This document shows positions 8,788 to 15,890 of a stretch of 45,834 bases of DNA, in pieces (position 1 is the first letter of the stretch; every line of letters starts with the position of its first letter). The notes below the pieces were generated by a model that was not told the DNA's origin, made no database searches, and worked only from the letters and a program-made list of their open reading frames with translations. The stretch is from Limosilactobacillus kribbianus. GTDB taxonomy: Bacteria > Bacillota > Bacilli > Lactobacillales > Lactobacillaceae. Where the stretch lies: NCBI RefSeq assembly GCF_026413145.1, contig NZ_JAOVYZ010000011.1, positions 1 to 45,834 on the forward strand, written 5' to 3'. The position numbers and the translations under genes are program-made.

Positions 8788-8796
8788 ATTATACCA
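8788..8796 (-). promoter_or_regulatory. Extended -10 promoter of the YihY gene
   Basis: Read on the minus strand the site is TGGTATAAT, an extended -10 element (TGn-TATAAT), 48 bp before the ATG at 8740. I see no good -35. It lies downstream of the hairpin at 8813-8845, so the YihY gene appears to be transcribed separately from the permease and from the structured element at 8862-8965. Confidence 0.55.
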
Positions 8797-8812
8797 GAAC
8801 GGTCATAAAAAA

Positions 8813-8845
8813 TAAGACCCGGTAACAAATTGTTATCGAGTCTTA
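8813..8845 (-). terminator. Rho-independent terminator downstream of the YjeM-like gene
   Basis: A 15-bp near-perfect inverted repeat (TAAGACCCGGTAACA / TGTTATCGAGTCTTA) is followed on the minus strand by ATTTTTTAT. It would end transcripts coming from the permease gene and from the structured region at 8862-8965. Confidence 0.75.
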
Positions 8846-8861
8846 ATTTAATGAATGCAAT

Positions 8862-8965
8862 TAACGTCCAGCGGGCCATACAGCTAACCTAGGGCAGAAG
8901 GTGGCGCTGAAGGCGCCGGCTCTCGTCCATAGATAGATACTAGGGGCTCGCTTGTTTCCACGTTA
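8862..8965. ncRNA. Candidate structured RNA or 3'UTR element, identity unknown
   Basis: No open frame covers this stretch, but it folds by hand into nested helices: TAACGT/ACGTTA (8862-8867 with 8960-8965), AGCGGGCC/GGCTCGCT (8870-8877 with 8945-8952), CCTAG/CTAGG (8888-8892 with 8940-8944) and hairpin GGCGC/GCGCC (8903-8907 with 8913-8917). One pair in the second helix is G-U on the plus strand but A-C on the minus strand, which slightly favours plus-strand transcription. On the minus strand it would be the 3'UTR of the permease gene, before the terminator. It does not match any riboswitch I know. Confidence 0.45.
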
Positions 8966-8970
8966 TTTAT

Positions 8971-10482
8971 TTACTTTTGTTCAATGTGATTCCGCTTCGT
9001 CGCAGTCTGGTAGAAGATCAGCGCTACTGCAGCGAAGAAGATTGGACCGGCGATCGTCCAGAAGGCCGTCTGCCAATCGTGCTCCAGCATTGGCTGAATA
9101 AAGGTGAAGAGGATCCCGATGATCAGGATAATCTCAACGAACCACACGATGACGTTTGTCCAGAACTTGCTCTTGAAGGCAACGAATGGCCGCTCGATGT
9201 CAGTCCGCTTCTTGAAGAATGGGAAGGCACCGACTAAGAACAGGTATGGGAAGCAGGTCGAAACGTTGGCCATATCAGTCAGAATGGTGTAGAACTTCTG
9301 GGCGGCAGAACCACCGAAGGCTACCAGGAAGATGATGATGGAAACGATCGTAATCTGCAGCCACATGGCATTGGCAGGCATCCCCGCCTTGTTCAGCTTA
9401 GTCAGCTTCTTTGGCCACAGGTCTGGGTTGGAACCCAAGATGAAGGCCTTGATTGGCGAGTACATCAGAACGAAGAGCGCACCCAAGAAACCGAGGGCCT
9501 GTGAGAAGGCCACGATCCGGGTCATTGCGGAACCCCAGCCAAGGGCAGCGGCATGAGAAAGCCCCAGTGCCGTCGCCAACTTAACCCCGAGAATGTTGAA
9601 AAGAACATAGGTGGCGTTCCCCAGGTTGGTCGTGGAAACCGCAAAGTCGTGCTTGTAGTTAGCGAACCAGCCGGCCATCAAAATCATAATGACATAGGCA
9701 CCAATCGTGAAGACGGATGCGATAATCAGACCACGTGGGAAGGTCTTTTCCGGCTTCTCCATCGAGTCGGTGACGGAACCCAGTGACTCCATCCCACCGT
9801 AAGCGAAGATGGCGTAGACGACGAAGGAAATAATGGCAATCGGCGTCTGGAACTGGGCATTTGGTGACATGATCAAATCCCGTGCACCATGGAACGGCTG
9901 TGCCAAAGCACCACGGTTAGCAATCAAAACAATAATAGCTGCGATGATGTAAATGATATTGACAACCACGGTGAAGATCCCACCGATTGAACCAACCTTA
10001 GCGATCGCGGTCATTCCCCGGGAACTGAAGTAGGTGCAGGCAATCATCAGGATGATCCCCAAGATCCCGATCACTTCGGTCGAGGACAGGCCGGCAAAGT
10101 GCCATTGCTGGGTGGTATCCTTACCGAAGATCAACGCGGAGAAGGTGATCCAAATCCGTGAGGCGGTCGAAACCATCCAAACAATCCAGGAAGCAAGCCA
10201 AACGAAGGTCCCAATAAAGGCCATTCGTTCACCGATCGAGCCGGCCAGCCAGGAGTAAATACCACCCTTGGCGTCCTTAAAGGCGGACCCGTATTCGGCC
10301 ATCATTAAGCCACACGGGAAGAAGAAACAAATCCCCGCTAAGGCATACCAGATGATACTACCGTAACCCATTTGCAGGTAGGCGTTTGAAACATTACCAA
10401 ATCCGAAGATCGAGGTAATGATCATCGTCACCAGGCCAAAGGTAGTAATCATCTTTTTATTATTACTACTTTGCTCATCCAA
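8971..10482 (-). CDS. yjeM: APC-family amino acid permease, YjeM-like
   Basis: This 503-residue protein has about 12-13 membrane helices. The N-terminal helix pair contains GLVTMIITSIFGFGNVSNAY, with the unwound helix-1 glycine region of APC transporters. It resembles YjeM of the glutamate/GABA antiporter subfamily, judged by the MAEYGSAFKDAKGGIYSWL and YAIFAYGGMESLGSVTDSM segments. It imports or exchanges an unidentified amino acid across the cytoplasmic membrane. The start is a TTG at 10482 with a GGAGG site 9 bp upstream. No decarboxylase gene is adjacent, so a role in acid resistance cannot be claimed. It is followed by a long 3' non-coding region with a structured element. Confidence 0.85.
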   Translation of the reverse strand: MDEQSSNNKKMITTFGLVTMIITSIFGFGNVSNAYLQMGYGSIIWYALAGICFFFPCGLMMAEYGSAFKDAKGGIYSWLAGSIGERMAFIGTFVWLASWIVWMVSTASRIWITFSALIFGKDTTQQWHFAGLSSTEVIGILGIILMIACTYFSSRGMTAIAKVGSIGGIFTVVVNIIYIIAAIIVLIANRGALAQPFHGARDLIMSPNAQFQTPIAIISFVVYAIFAYGGMESLGSVTDSMEKPEKTFPRGLIIASVFTIGAYVIMILMAGWFANYKHDFAVSTTNLGNATYVLFNILGVKLATALGLSHAAALGWGSAMTRIVAFSQALGFLGALFVLMYSPIKAFILGSNPDLWPKKLTKLNKAGMPANAMWLQITIVSIIIFLVAFGGSAAQKFYTILTDMANVSTCFPYLFLVGAFPFFKKRTDIERPFVAFKSKFWTNVIVWFVEIILIIGILFTFIQPMLEHDWQTAFWTIAGPIFFAAVALIFYQTATKRNHIEQK

Positions 10483-10746
10483 TGTAATAAGCCTCCAAAA
10501 TATTTAAATTCTTAAATAAAAATAAGAATTTATTTAATAATTCAAGTATAGTCCTTTATTTTAAAAATAAAAGTCTTCTTGGGCGATTCTAATTCTTTTC
10601 TCACGCAAAATATACAGTTTTGCACGCATATTTTATTATTCTTCTGCATAACCTCCTATTTTCTGCCGTTTTATGCATAGAAATGTCCCCAATCGCCACA
10701 GGATTCATGAATTGTTTGATCAATATTTATGCTTAATTGACTGTAT
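10483..10746. other. AT-rich intergenic region upstream of the permease
   Basis: This roughly 260-bp gap between map and the permease gene contains no credible open frame. It is very AT-rich, with an imperfect inverted repeat near 10503-10541 (TTTAAATTCTTAAATAA and TTATTTAATAATT-like arms). It presumably holds the permease promoter on the minus strand. I could not pick a convincing -35/-10 pair, although TATACT near 10545 read on the minus strand is a candidate -10. Confidence 0.4.
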
Positions 10747-10783
10747 AAAAAGCGCCTTCTCTTATAATAGAAGGCGCTTTTCT
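10747..10783 (-). terminator. Terminator of map
   Basis: A 13-bp stem AAAAGCGCCTTCT / AGAAGGCGCTTTT with an 8-nt AT-rich loop ends a few bases after the map stop codon. T-runs on both sides make it potentially bidirectional. Confidence 0.9.
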
Positions 10784-10786
10784 AAT

Positions 10787-11644
10787 TTATTTCTTGTATT
10801 GTTGAGCAATCTTGCGGGCAATTGCACCATAATGGTCCAGGTAACCAGCGTAGTTGTCGTCGTAGAGGTACTTGGCATCGGCCTCAGGATCCTGAGAGGT
10901 CAGGATCTTCGGGCCGTCGTTGGTAACTACCAGGGTGTGCTCGTACTGGCAAGACCAGCCACCATCAGCCGTCTTGGCCAGCCAGCCGCTCGGATCGGAG
11001 GTATCGGCTTCCCAGGTGCCAGTGTTGATCATTGGTTCCACGGTAATCGTCATGCCGTTCTTCAGGCGCAGGCCCTGGCCGTGTTCACCATAGTGCGGTA
11101 CCATCGGATCTTCGTGCATTGTTGGCTGGATCCCGTGGCCGACGAATTCCCGCACGTCGCCGTAGCCATTCTCGTCTTCGGTGTAGTGCTGGATGACGGC
11201 ACCGATGTCACCGATCCGGTTGCCAGGAACACACTGGTCGATTCCCATGAAGAGGGCCTTCTTGGTGACGTCCATCAACTTGGCAATCTCCGGCTTAACC
11301 TCACCGACCGCATAGGACCAGCAGGAGTCGGAGAAGAAACCATCAACGCTGACCACGGTGTCAACCTTGACCAGGTCCCCCTTCTTCAGGATCAGCTTTT
11401 TGCGGGGGAAGCCGTGGCAAATCTCGTCGTTAACGCTGACACAGGTGGCGTACTTGTAGCCTTCAAAACCGATCTGTTCAGCCTTGGCACCCGCCGCCTT
11501 GAAGTACTTACGGGCAAACTCTTCAATTTCCCAGCTGGACATCCCCGGCCGGATAAACTCACGAATACCGAGGTGCATGCCGGCAAGGGCGGCCCCGGCC
11601 TTTTCCATCGCTTCAATTTCACGCGGTGATTTTAAGGTAATCAT
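10787..11644 (-). CDS. map: Methionine aminopeptidase, type I
   Basis: Removes the initiator methionine from nascent proteins. The 285-residue protein carries the type I metal-binding motifs: CVSVNDEICHGFP (about 88-100), KVDTVVSVDGFFSDSCWSYAVGE with the two metal Asp residues (about 112-134), VGHGIQPTMHEDP with the metal His (about 187-199), MTITVEPM with the metal Glu (about 220), and a late YEHTLVVT with the final Glu (about 254). It is somewhat longer than the roughly 250-residue norm at the C-terminus, as is usual in lactobacilli. It is monocistronic, with its own extended -10 promoter and terminator. Confidence 0.95.
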   Translation of the reverse strand: MITLKSPREIEAMEKAGAALAGMHLGIREFIRPGMSSWEIEEFARKYFKAAGAKAEQIGFEGYKYATCVSVNDEICHGFPRKKLILKKGDLVKVDTVVSVDGFFSDSCWSYAVGEVKPEIAKLMDVTKKALFMGIDQCVPGNRIGDIGAVIQHYTEDENGYGDVREFVGHGIQPTMHEDPMVPHYGEHGQGLRLKNGMTITVEPMINTGTWEADTSDPSGWLAKTADGGWSCQYEHTLVVTNDGPKILTSQDPEADAKYLYDDNYAGYLDHYGAIARKIAQQYKK

Positions 11645-11684
11645 TCTCTATGATGTCTCCTTTTTTGACATTTCTACCTTACAC

Positions 11685-11693
11685 AGTATACCA
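11685..11693 (-). promoter_or_regulatory. Extended -10 promoter of map
   Basis: On the minus strand the site reads TGGTATACT (extended -10), 41 bp before the map ATG. A matching element on the opposite strand, TGCTATACT (11720-11728), is a possible distal promoter for the flavodoxin gene, so the intergenic space appears to hold divergent promoters. Confidence 0.5.
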
Positions 11694-11763
11694 CTAGTTC
11701 GCCGATTCCGGGTAAAGCATGCTATACTATGGAATTGATCAAATCTTTTTGAATAGAAGTTGA

Positions 11764-11812
11764 ATCAAAACTAGTGACACTTTTGATAAAATTAGATCAA
11801 ACTAGTGATAAT
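11764..11812 (+). promoter_or_regulatory. Flavodoxin promoter with direct repeats
   Basis: A likely -35 TTGATA (11783-11788), an 18-bp spacer and -10 GATAAT (11807-11812) lie just before the flavodoxin ribosome site. Two near-identical direct repeats, ATCAAAACTAGTGA (from 11764) and ATCAAACTAGTGA (from 11796), are spaced 32 bp apart, about three helical turns. One covers the spacer and -10, which is the geometry of an operator pair. The regulator is unknown. Confidence 0.45.
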
Positions 11813-11827
11813 ATGGAGGAATCTAAA

Positions 11828-12280
11828 ATGAAAGCACTCGTGGTATATGCAACGATTACCGGGAACAACGAAGACGTTGCCGACATCATCACCGAAGTCT
11901 TAGAAAACCAGGACGTCGAAGTCGAGGAAACTGAAATCACAATGGCCGACCCGGCCGACTTCGAGGACGTCGACATTTGCGTCGTTTGCCCATACACCTA
12001 CGACGAAGGGGCCCTGCCGGAAGAAGGGATGGATTTCTACGAGGATCTGCAGGACGAGGAACTGGATGGCAAGGTCTATGGAGTTGCCGGCTCTGGCGAC
12101 ACCTTCTACGGCGACAACTTCTGCAAGGCCGTTGACGACTTTGGCAAAGTCTTTGAAGAAACTGGCGCTACCAAGGGTTCTGAGAACGTCCACGTCAACC
12201 TGGCACCGGAAGAAGACGATATCGTCAAGCTGGATGAATTTGCTAAACAGCTGGTAGAAAAGGCCGGGCAGAATGACTAA
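11828..12280 (+). CDS. Flavodoxin
   Basis: A 150-residue FMN-binding electron carrier. The N-terminus KALVVYATITGNNEDVADII has the phosphate-binding loop T-x-T-G-N of flavodoxins, and GVAGSGDTFYGDNFCKA (about 86-102) is the second FMN loop. The acidic composition is typical. The ATG at 11828 follows GGAGG; an upstream extension of the open frame to 11774 runs through the promoter and is not used. Its partner reductase is not in this window. The stop overlaps the start of the GtrA gene by 8 bp. Confidence 0.93.
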   Translation: MKALVVYATITGNNEDVADIITEVLENQDVEVEETEITMADPADFEDVDICVVCPYTYDEGALPEEGMDFYEDLQDEELDGKVYGVAGSGDTFYGDNFCKAVDDFGKVFEETGATKGSENVHVNLAPEEDDIVKLDEFAKQLVEKAGQND

Positions 12281-12716
12281 GCTGGTCGCGCTTTTCAACA
12301 AGTACCGCTCAATCATCGCCTACCTTTTCTGGGGCGTGGTGACCACGGTTGTTAACATCGCGGTCTTCCAGTTCTTGAGCTCTGGAATTCATTGGAACTA
12401 CGAGCTGGCGACCGTGATTGCCTGGTTCCTGTCGGTGCTGGTTGCCTACTTCACCAACAAGGTCTGGGTTTTTGGCTCTCACTATTCGACGGTCAAAGCC
12501 TTCGTGAAGGAATTCATCCTGTTTTACTTCTACCGAGGGCTGACCTTGATCATGGACCTGATCATCATGTATGTCGGTGTCACCCTGCTGGGCTTCGACT
12601 CACCGATCCAGCAGCTAGTGGTCAAGATCATTGATAACGTGGTCGTGGTGATCGCCAACTATGTCTTCTCCAAGTGGCTGATCTTTCATGATAATCGGAA
12701 GATCGCGGAGAAATAA
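12273..12716 (+). CDS. GtrA family membrane protein
   Basis: This 147-residue protein has four membrane helices and the GtrA-family pattern: IIAYLFWGVVTTVVNIAVFQ in the first helix, then FVLS-like and YFTNKVWVFGS (about 60-70), and a C-terminal KWLIF. GtrA proteins are proposed to flip undecaprenyl-phosphate sugars for teichoic acid or EPS glycosylation. It is translationally coupled to the flavodoxin gene (ATG inside its end), which is an odd functional pairing but common in lactobacilli. A GtrB-like transferase occurs at 3029-3961. Confidence 0.88.
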   Translation: MTKLVALFNKYRSIIAYLFWGVVTTVVNIAVFQFLSSGIHWNYELATVIAWFLSVLVAYFTNKVWVFGSHYSTVKAFVKEFILFYFYRGLTLIMDLIIMYVGVTLLGFDSPIQQLVVKIIDNVVVVIANYVFSKWLIFHDNRKIAEK

Positions 12717-12728
12717 TAATTAAAAATC

Positions 12729-12770
12729 AAAGAGCCTTGGAAGATTTTTCTTCCGGGGCTCTTCAGTTTT
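12729..12770 (+). terminator. Terminator after the flavodoxin-GtrA operon
   Basis: The hairpin AAGAGCC..GGAAGA / TCTTCC..GGCTCTT with a short T-rich loop is followed by CAGTTTTTAAA. It lies 12 bp after the GtrA stop. Confidence 0.8.
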
Positions 12771-12811
12771 TAAATTTCCGGGATCATTTTCTTGAATGGT
12801 GAGACTAAGAA

Positions 12812-14281
12812 TTATCTGTCCCAGACACCGTTGGTACTAAAATGGTAGTTCTTCCCATTAATGTTATACCAGCCGTCTTTGTATATCTTACCGTCGGCTC
12901 CTGCATAGTACCAGACACCATAATTCTTATACCAACCACTAGTCACCAGTTTTCCATCTTTACCGACAATATACTCGCTTTGCACATCACTGCCGGGCAT
13001 CGAAGCACTCCCATCAGATTGTTGACCTGTTACTAAATGATCTGTAACTAGAGAACCATCCATATTAAAACAATACCAGGCATTATCAATATAGTGCCAG
13101 CCATAAAGAATCCGTCCATCATGTTGCCCATCCGCATAGTACCAGGCACCATAGTTCTTATACCAACCACTAGTCACCAGTTTCCCATTTTTGCCGACAA
13201 TATACTCGCTTTTCGCGTCACTGCCAGGCATCGAGGCACTCCCATCAGATTGTTGACCTGCTACTAAATGATCTGTAACTAGAGAACCATCCATATTAAA
13301 ACAATACCAGGCATTATCAATATAGTGCCACCCTTTAGCCAATTGTCCATTTGATAAGCGATATTCCCAGGCACCATAATCATTTATCCAACTACCATTT
13401 GACTTTCCCGAGTTCCATGCTCCCGACGGTTCGAAGTAGTAGCTCTTACCATTAATATTATGCCAGCCGGTCAGCATCCAGGCGTTGGTCGGGTCAAAAT
13501 AGTACCAAGTGTTATTAATTTTTTGCCAACTCTTGAGCGCCCAGGCATTATTCCAATCGAAGTAATACCAGTTGCCGTTAATCTTTTGCCAGCCAGTCAA
13601 GGCCCAAGCATTGTTCCAGTCAAAGTAGTACCAGTTGTTGGCACCGGATTCGAACCAGCCACGATCAGCCCAAGCATTTGTTGGGTCGAAGTAGTACCAA
13701 TGATTATTAATATGTTGCCAACCGGTCAGTGCCCAGGCGTTATTGTTGTCAAAGTAGAACCAGTTACCGGCGCCAGACTTGAACCAGCCAGTCTGAGCAT
13801 AACCCGCATTGTTGAAGTAATACCAGTTGTTATTGATGTGTTGCCATTGGTTGTAAATCCAGTTGCCCTGGTCATCCGTGCGCGACCAGCCCTGATCGCA
13901 GTGAACCCACTGGTTGCTGGCATTGGCCTTCGGCTGCGAAACCGTTAGCGTGCCAGCGTTTACCGCAGCCTGATTGGCGGTTGGGCTCTCCTGCTGCGTT
14001 GTGATTCGATTGGTGGTTGCAGCGGACTGCTGCTGGATAGACTGGTTCTGCTGCCCGGTTGGGCTCTGTTGCTCCGCGTTCGTTGTGCCAGCCTGTTGTT
14101 CAATATTTGACTGTGCTGGTTGCGTCGTTTCTGTCTGCGCTACAGTCGTCGTTGCTGAACTTGCATCGGCATGCACGCTGCTGGCTGCCAAGCCACCCAG
14201 CAAAGTAACCGCGGCGATTGTAATCGTTGCCGTTAGCCAATTTTTACCGGCCTTATACAGTTTCTTATGCTCCTTATTCAA
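12812..14281 (-). CDS. Secreted surface protein with glucan/cell-wall-binding YG repeats and no catalytic domain
   Basis: The 489-residue protein starts with the KxYKxGKxW signal type (KLYKAGKNW, residues 6-14), a hydrophobic core and a likely cleavage after SSVHA. A Ser/Thr/Gln-rich linker (about 38-125) follows. From about 126 to the end the protein consists of aromatic repeats (GWQ.INN.WYYFD..NAW type) like the glucan-binding domains of glucansucrases and choline-binding proteins. Two copies of an approximately 85-residue unit (HYIDNAWYCFNMDGSLVTDH to VTSGWYKNYG) are nearly identical, which points to recent internal duplication. There is no LPxTG anchor and no glycosyl hydrolase domain. 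It probably binds EPS/glucan or the wall and promotes aggregation. The upstream promoter carries a cre-like site. Confidence 0.85.
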   Translation of the reverse strand: MNKEHKKLYKAGKNWLTATITIAAVTLLGGLAASSVHADASSATTTVAQTETTQPAQSNIEQQAGTTNAEQQSPTGQQNQSIQQQSAATTNRITTQQESPTANQAAVNAGTLTVSQPKANASNQWVHCDQGWSRTDDQGNWIYNQWQHINNNWYYFNNAGYAQTGWFKSGAGNWFYFDNNNAWALTGWQHINNHWYYFDPTNAWADRGWFESGANNWYYFDWNNAWALTGWQKINGNWYYFDWNNAWALKSWQKINNTWYYFDPTNAWMLTGWHNINGKSYYFEPSGAWNSGKSNGSWINDYGAWEYRLSNGQLAKGWHYIDNAWYCFNMDGSLVTDHLVAGQQSDGSASMPGSDAKSEYIVGKNGKLVTSGWYKNYGAWYYADGQHDGRILYGWHYIDNAWYCFNMDGSLVTDHLVTGQQSDGSASMPGSDVQSEYIVGKDGKLVTSGWYKNYGVWYYAGADGKIYKDGWYNINGKNYHFSTNGVWDR

Positions 14282-14312
14282 TGAAGGTCCCTCCCAGATT
14301 TATGTGTACGAT

Positions 14313-14342
14313 TTTATAGTAGCACCTCTGAAAGCGTTCAAA
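14313..14342 (-). promoter_or_regulatory. Promoter of the surface-protein gene with overlapping cre-like site
   Basis: Read on the minus strand: -35 TTGAAC (14336-14341), a 17-bp spacer, and -10 TATAAA (14313-14318). The sequence TGAAAGCGTTCAAA (14329-14342) matches the CcpA cre consensus TGWAANCGNTNWCA at all but one fixed position and covers the -35. The inference is carbon catabolite repression of the surface protein. Confidence 0.6.
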
Positions 14343-14370
14343 AGCCGGTTCTTTCAGTTAACAGGCTTCA

Positions 14371-14387
14371 TTTTCAGTGACTGAAAA
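14371..14387. promoter_or_regulatory. Perfect palindrome upstream of the surface-protein promoter
   Basis: The sequence TTTTCAGTGACTGAAAA is an exact inverted repeat around one central G. It lies about 30 bp upstream of the -35. A half-site TTTCAGTTAAC occurs at about 14352-14362. It looks like a dimeric regulator site; the regulator is unknown. Confidence 0.4.
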
Positions 14388-14452
14388 AATATTTTTCAAT
14401 CTAAAAAAACTGTCCCACAACCGTGAACCTCTCCGATTATGAAACAGTTTTT

Positions 14453-15586
14453 TTATTCTTTTGCGCTTAAATAACGATCAATAATTTCAAGGATCTGCTC
14501 GCTGGCGTGACCGTCGCCGAAAGGATTCGGTGCGCTGGCAATTTTGCGGTAGACCCGGTGGTTATTCAGCAATTCAAAAACTGCCTGCTGAATGGTCGTC
14601 GGATCGGTGCCGACGATCCGGACCACCCCAGCGTCGACTGCTTCTGGCCGTTCAGTCTTCTCCCGTAAGAGCAGCACCGGCTTGTGCAGAGCCGGCGCCT
14701 CCTCCTGGATGGAGCCTGAATCGGTGATGATCAGGGTGCTGCGGGCCGCCAAATTCAGGAAGTCGCGGTGTGGCAACTGCTTCACCAGGTGGATCCGCTC
14801 CTGGTCCCCCAGGATCTCATTGGCCAGGTCCATAATTTCCGGATTCGCAATCACTGGGTAGATCAGCTCCACGTCGGGATTGGTTTGAACAATGTCGCGC
14901 ATCGTATGGAAAACCCGCTTCATCGGGGCTCCGACGCTTTCAGGACGGCGCATTGTCAGAACAATCACCCGGTGGTCCGCCGGCAACTGATCGAGGAGCG
15001 GGCTATGAAATTCGGTCGAGAGAGCTTCACGGACGGCATCGATCGAGGTGTTGCCGGTGACGTAGATCTGCTGGGCCGGGTGGTGCTCCGCCAACAGGTT
15101 ATCCCGGGCACGGGTCGTCGGGGCAAAGTAGAGATCGGCCAGGTCATCGGTCAGGCGGCGGTGCATTTCATCGGGGAAGGGCAGATTTTTATCGTAAGTC
15201 CGCAGTCCAGCCTCCACGTGCCCCAGCGGCAGGTGGTGGTAGAAGCTAACTAGACTAGCCGCCAGACTGGTCGTCGCATCCCCAGCCACCAGCAGCATGT
15301 CGGGCTGGCTGGCCTTCATGACGTTGTTAAGGTCATGGAGGAGCTTACTGAGTTGCTCGACCAGGTCATATTCGGGCGCACCAGCCACATCGAGATTAAA
15401 ATCTGGTTGGATCTTGAAACGTTCGATTGCCTGCAAAAGTTGCGACTGATGCTGTTGCTGTGCCGTCGTCACGATCACTGGCTGCCATTTGTCCGGCTGG
15501 TGACGCATCAGCCGGATGACCGGGATAAGTTTGAGTGCCTCGGCCCGCGTCCCGAAGAGCAGCATGATCTTGTATGGTATCTGCAC
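14453..15586 (-). CDS. mnaA: UDP-N-acetylglucosamine 2-epimerase (non-hydrolysing)
   Basis: Interconverts UDP-GlcNAc and UDP-ManNAc, feeding teichoic-acid linkage-unit and surface-polysaccharide synthesis in the cytoplasm. The visible family motifs are MLLFGTRAEALKLIPV (usual FGTRPEAIK), LLVAGDATTSLAA (usual VHGDTTT), LGHVEAGLRTYD, PFPDEMHRRLTDDLADLYFAPT, VTGNTSID, and a C-terminal ITDSGSIQEEAP. The first motif has A in place of the usual P, and the second has A in place of the usual H/Q. I choose the GTG at 15586, which has a strong AAGGGGG site, giving 377 residues. An ATG at 15619 is in frame but has no ribosome site. It is monocistronic. Confidence 0.92.
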   Translation of the reverse strand: MQIPYKIMLLFGTRAEALKLIPVIRLMRHQPDKWQPVIVTTAQQQHQSQLLQAIERFKIQPDFNLDVAGAPEYDLVEQLSKLLHDLNNVMKASQPDMLLVAGDATTSLAASLVSFYHHLPLGHVEAGLRTYDKNLPFPDEMHRRLTDDLADLYFAPTTRARDNLLAEHHPAQQIYVTGNTSIDAVREALSTEFHSPLLDQLPADHRVIVLTMRRPESVGAPMKRVFHTMRDIVQTNPDVELIYPVIANPEIMDLANEILGDQERIHLVKQLPHRDFLNLAARSTLIITDSGSIQEEAPALHKPVLLLREKTERPEAVDAGVVRIVGTDPTTIQQAVFELLNNHRVYRKIASAPNPFGDGHASEQILEIIDRYLSAKE

Positions 15587-15711
15587 GTTGAATCCCCCTT
15601 CTGCATTACTAATGTTCATTATACGCTAAAGAGGATGGTATTTGCGGTTTATTGAGCTTAATTAAGCGCTGCCAGTACTTAAATTTTGCCACTTCAGACA
15701 GAATTTATTTT

Positions 15712-15751
15712 GCAAAAAACAAAAAACGCCAGCCCAGCGTGGGCATGGCGT
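15712..15751 (-). terminator. Terminator of the tRNA-Arg transcript
   Basis: On the minus strand: GACGCCA-TGCCCA, loop CGC, TGGGC-TGGCGT, then TTTTTTGTTTTTT. It lies just after the 3' end of the tRNA gene. Confidence 0.85.
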
Positions 15752-15757
15752 CATCGA

Positions 15758-15830
15758 TGATCCCATCCGGGCTTGAACCGGAATCGACCGCTTAGGAGGC
15801 GGATGTACTATCCAATTATACTATGGGACC
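15758..15830 (-). tRNA. tRNA-Arg (anticodon CCU)
   Basis: The 73-nt cloverleaf has acceptor stem GGTCCCA/TGGGATC and discriminator A, anticodon stem CCGC/GCGG with loop CTCCTAA giving anticodon CCT, and a T-arm with GGTTCAAGCC. CCA is not encoded. It reads the rare AGG codon. I see no integrase or repeated att-like sequence next to it. Confidence 0.95.
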
Positions 15831-15890
15831 AAACAAAGAATATTATCGCATTTTACCGGGCATTGGTAAAGACGATAATATTCTTTTCTT

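Noticed and set aside
7859-8788. Plus-strand open frame (309 aa) opposite the YihY gene
   Set aside because: The translation is low-complexity, rich in Gly, His, Gln and Asp, as expected of an antisense shadow of a GC-rich membrane-protein gene.
10673-11629. Long plus-strand open frame (318 aa) opposite map
   Set aside because: It is antisense to a well-supported methionine aminopeptidase gene, starts in the non-coding gap and crosses the map terminator; its protein has no recognisable motif.
14402-14450. Strong terminator after the epimerase gene
   Set aside because: The outer AAAAAACTGT/ACAGTTTTTTT arms pair, but the loop is long and the stem is short, so I did not list it as a feature.
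15758-15830. tRNA-Arg as an integration site for a genomic island
   Set aside because: No integrase and no repeated tRNA 3' end were seen on either side.
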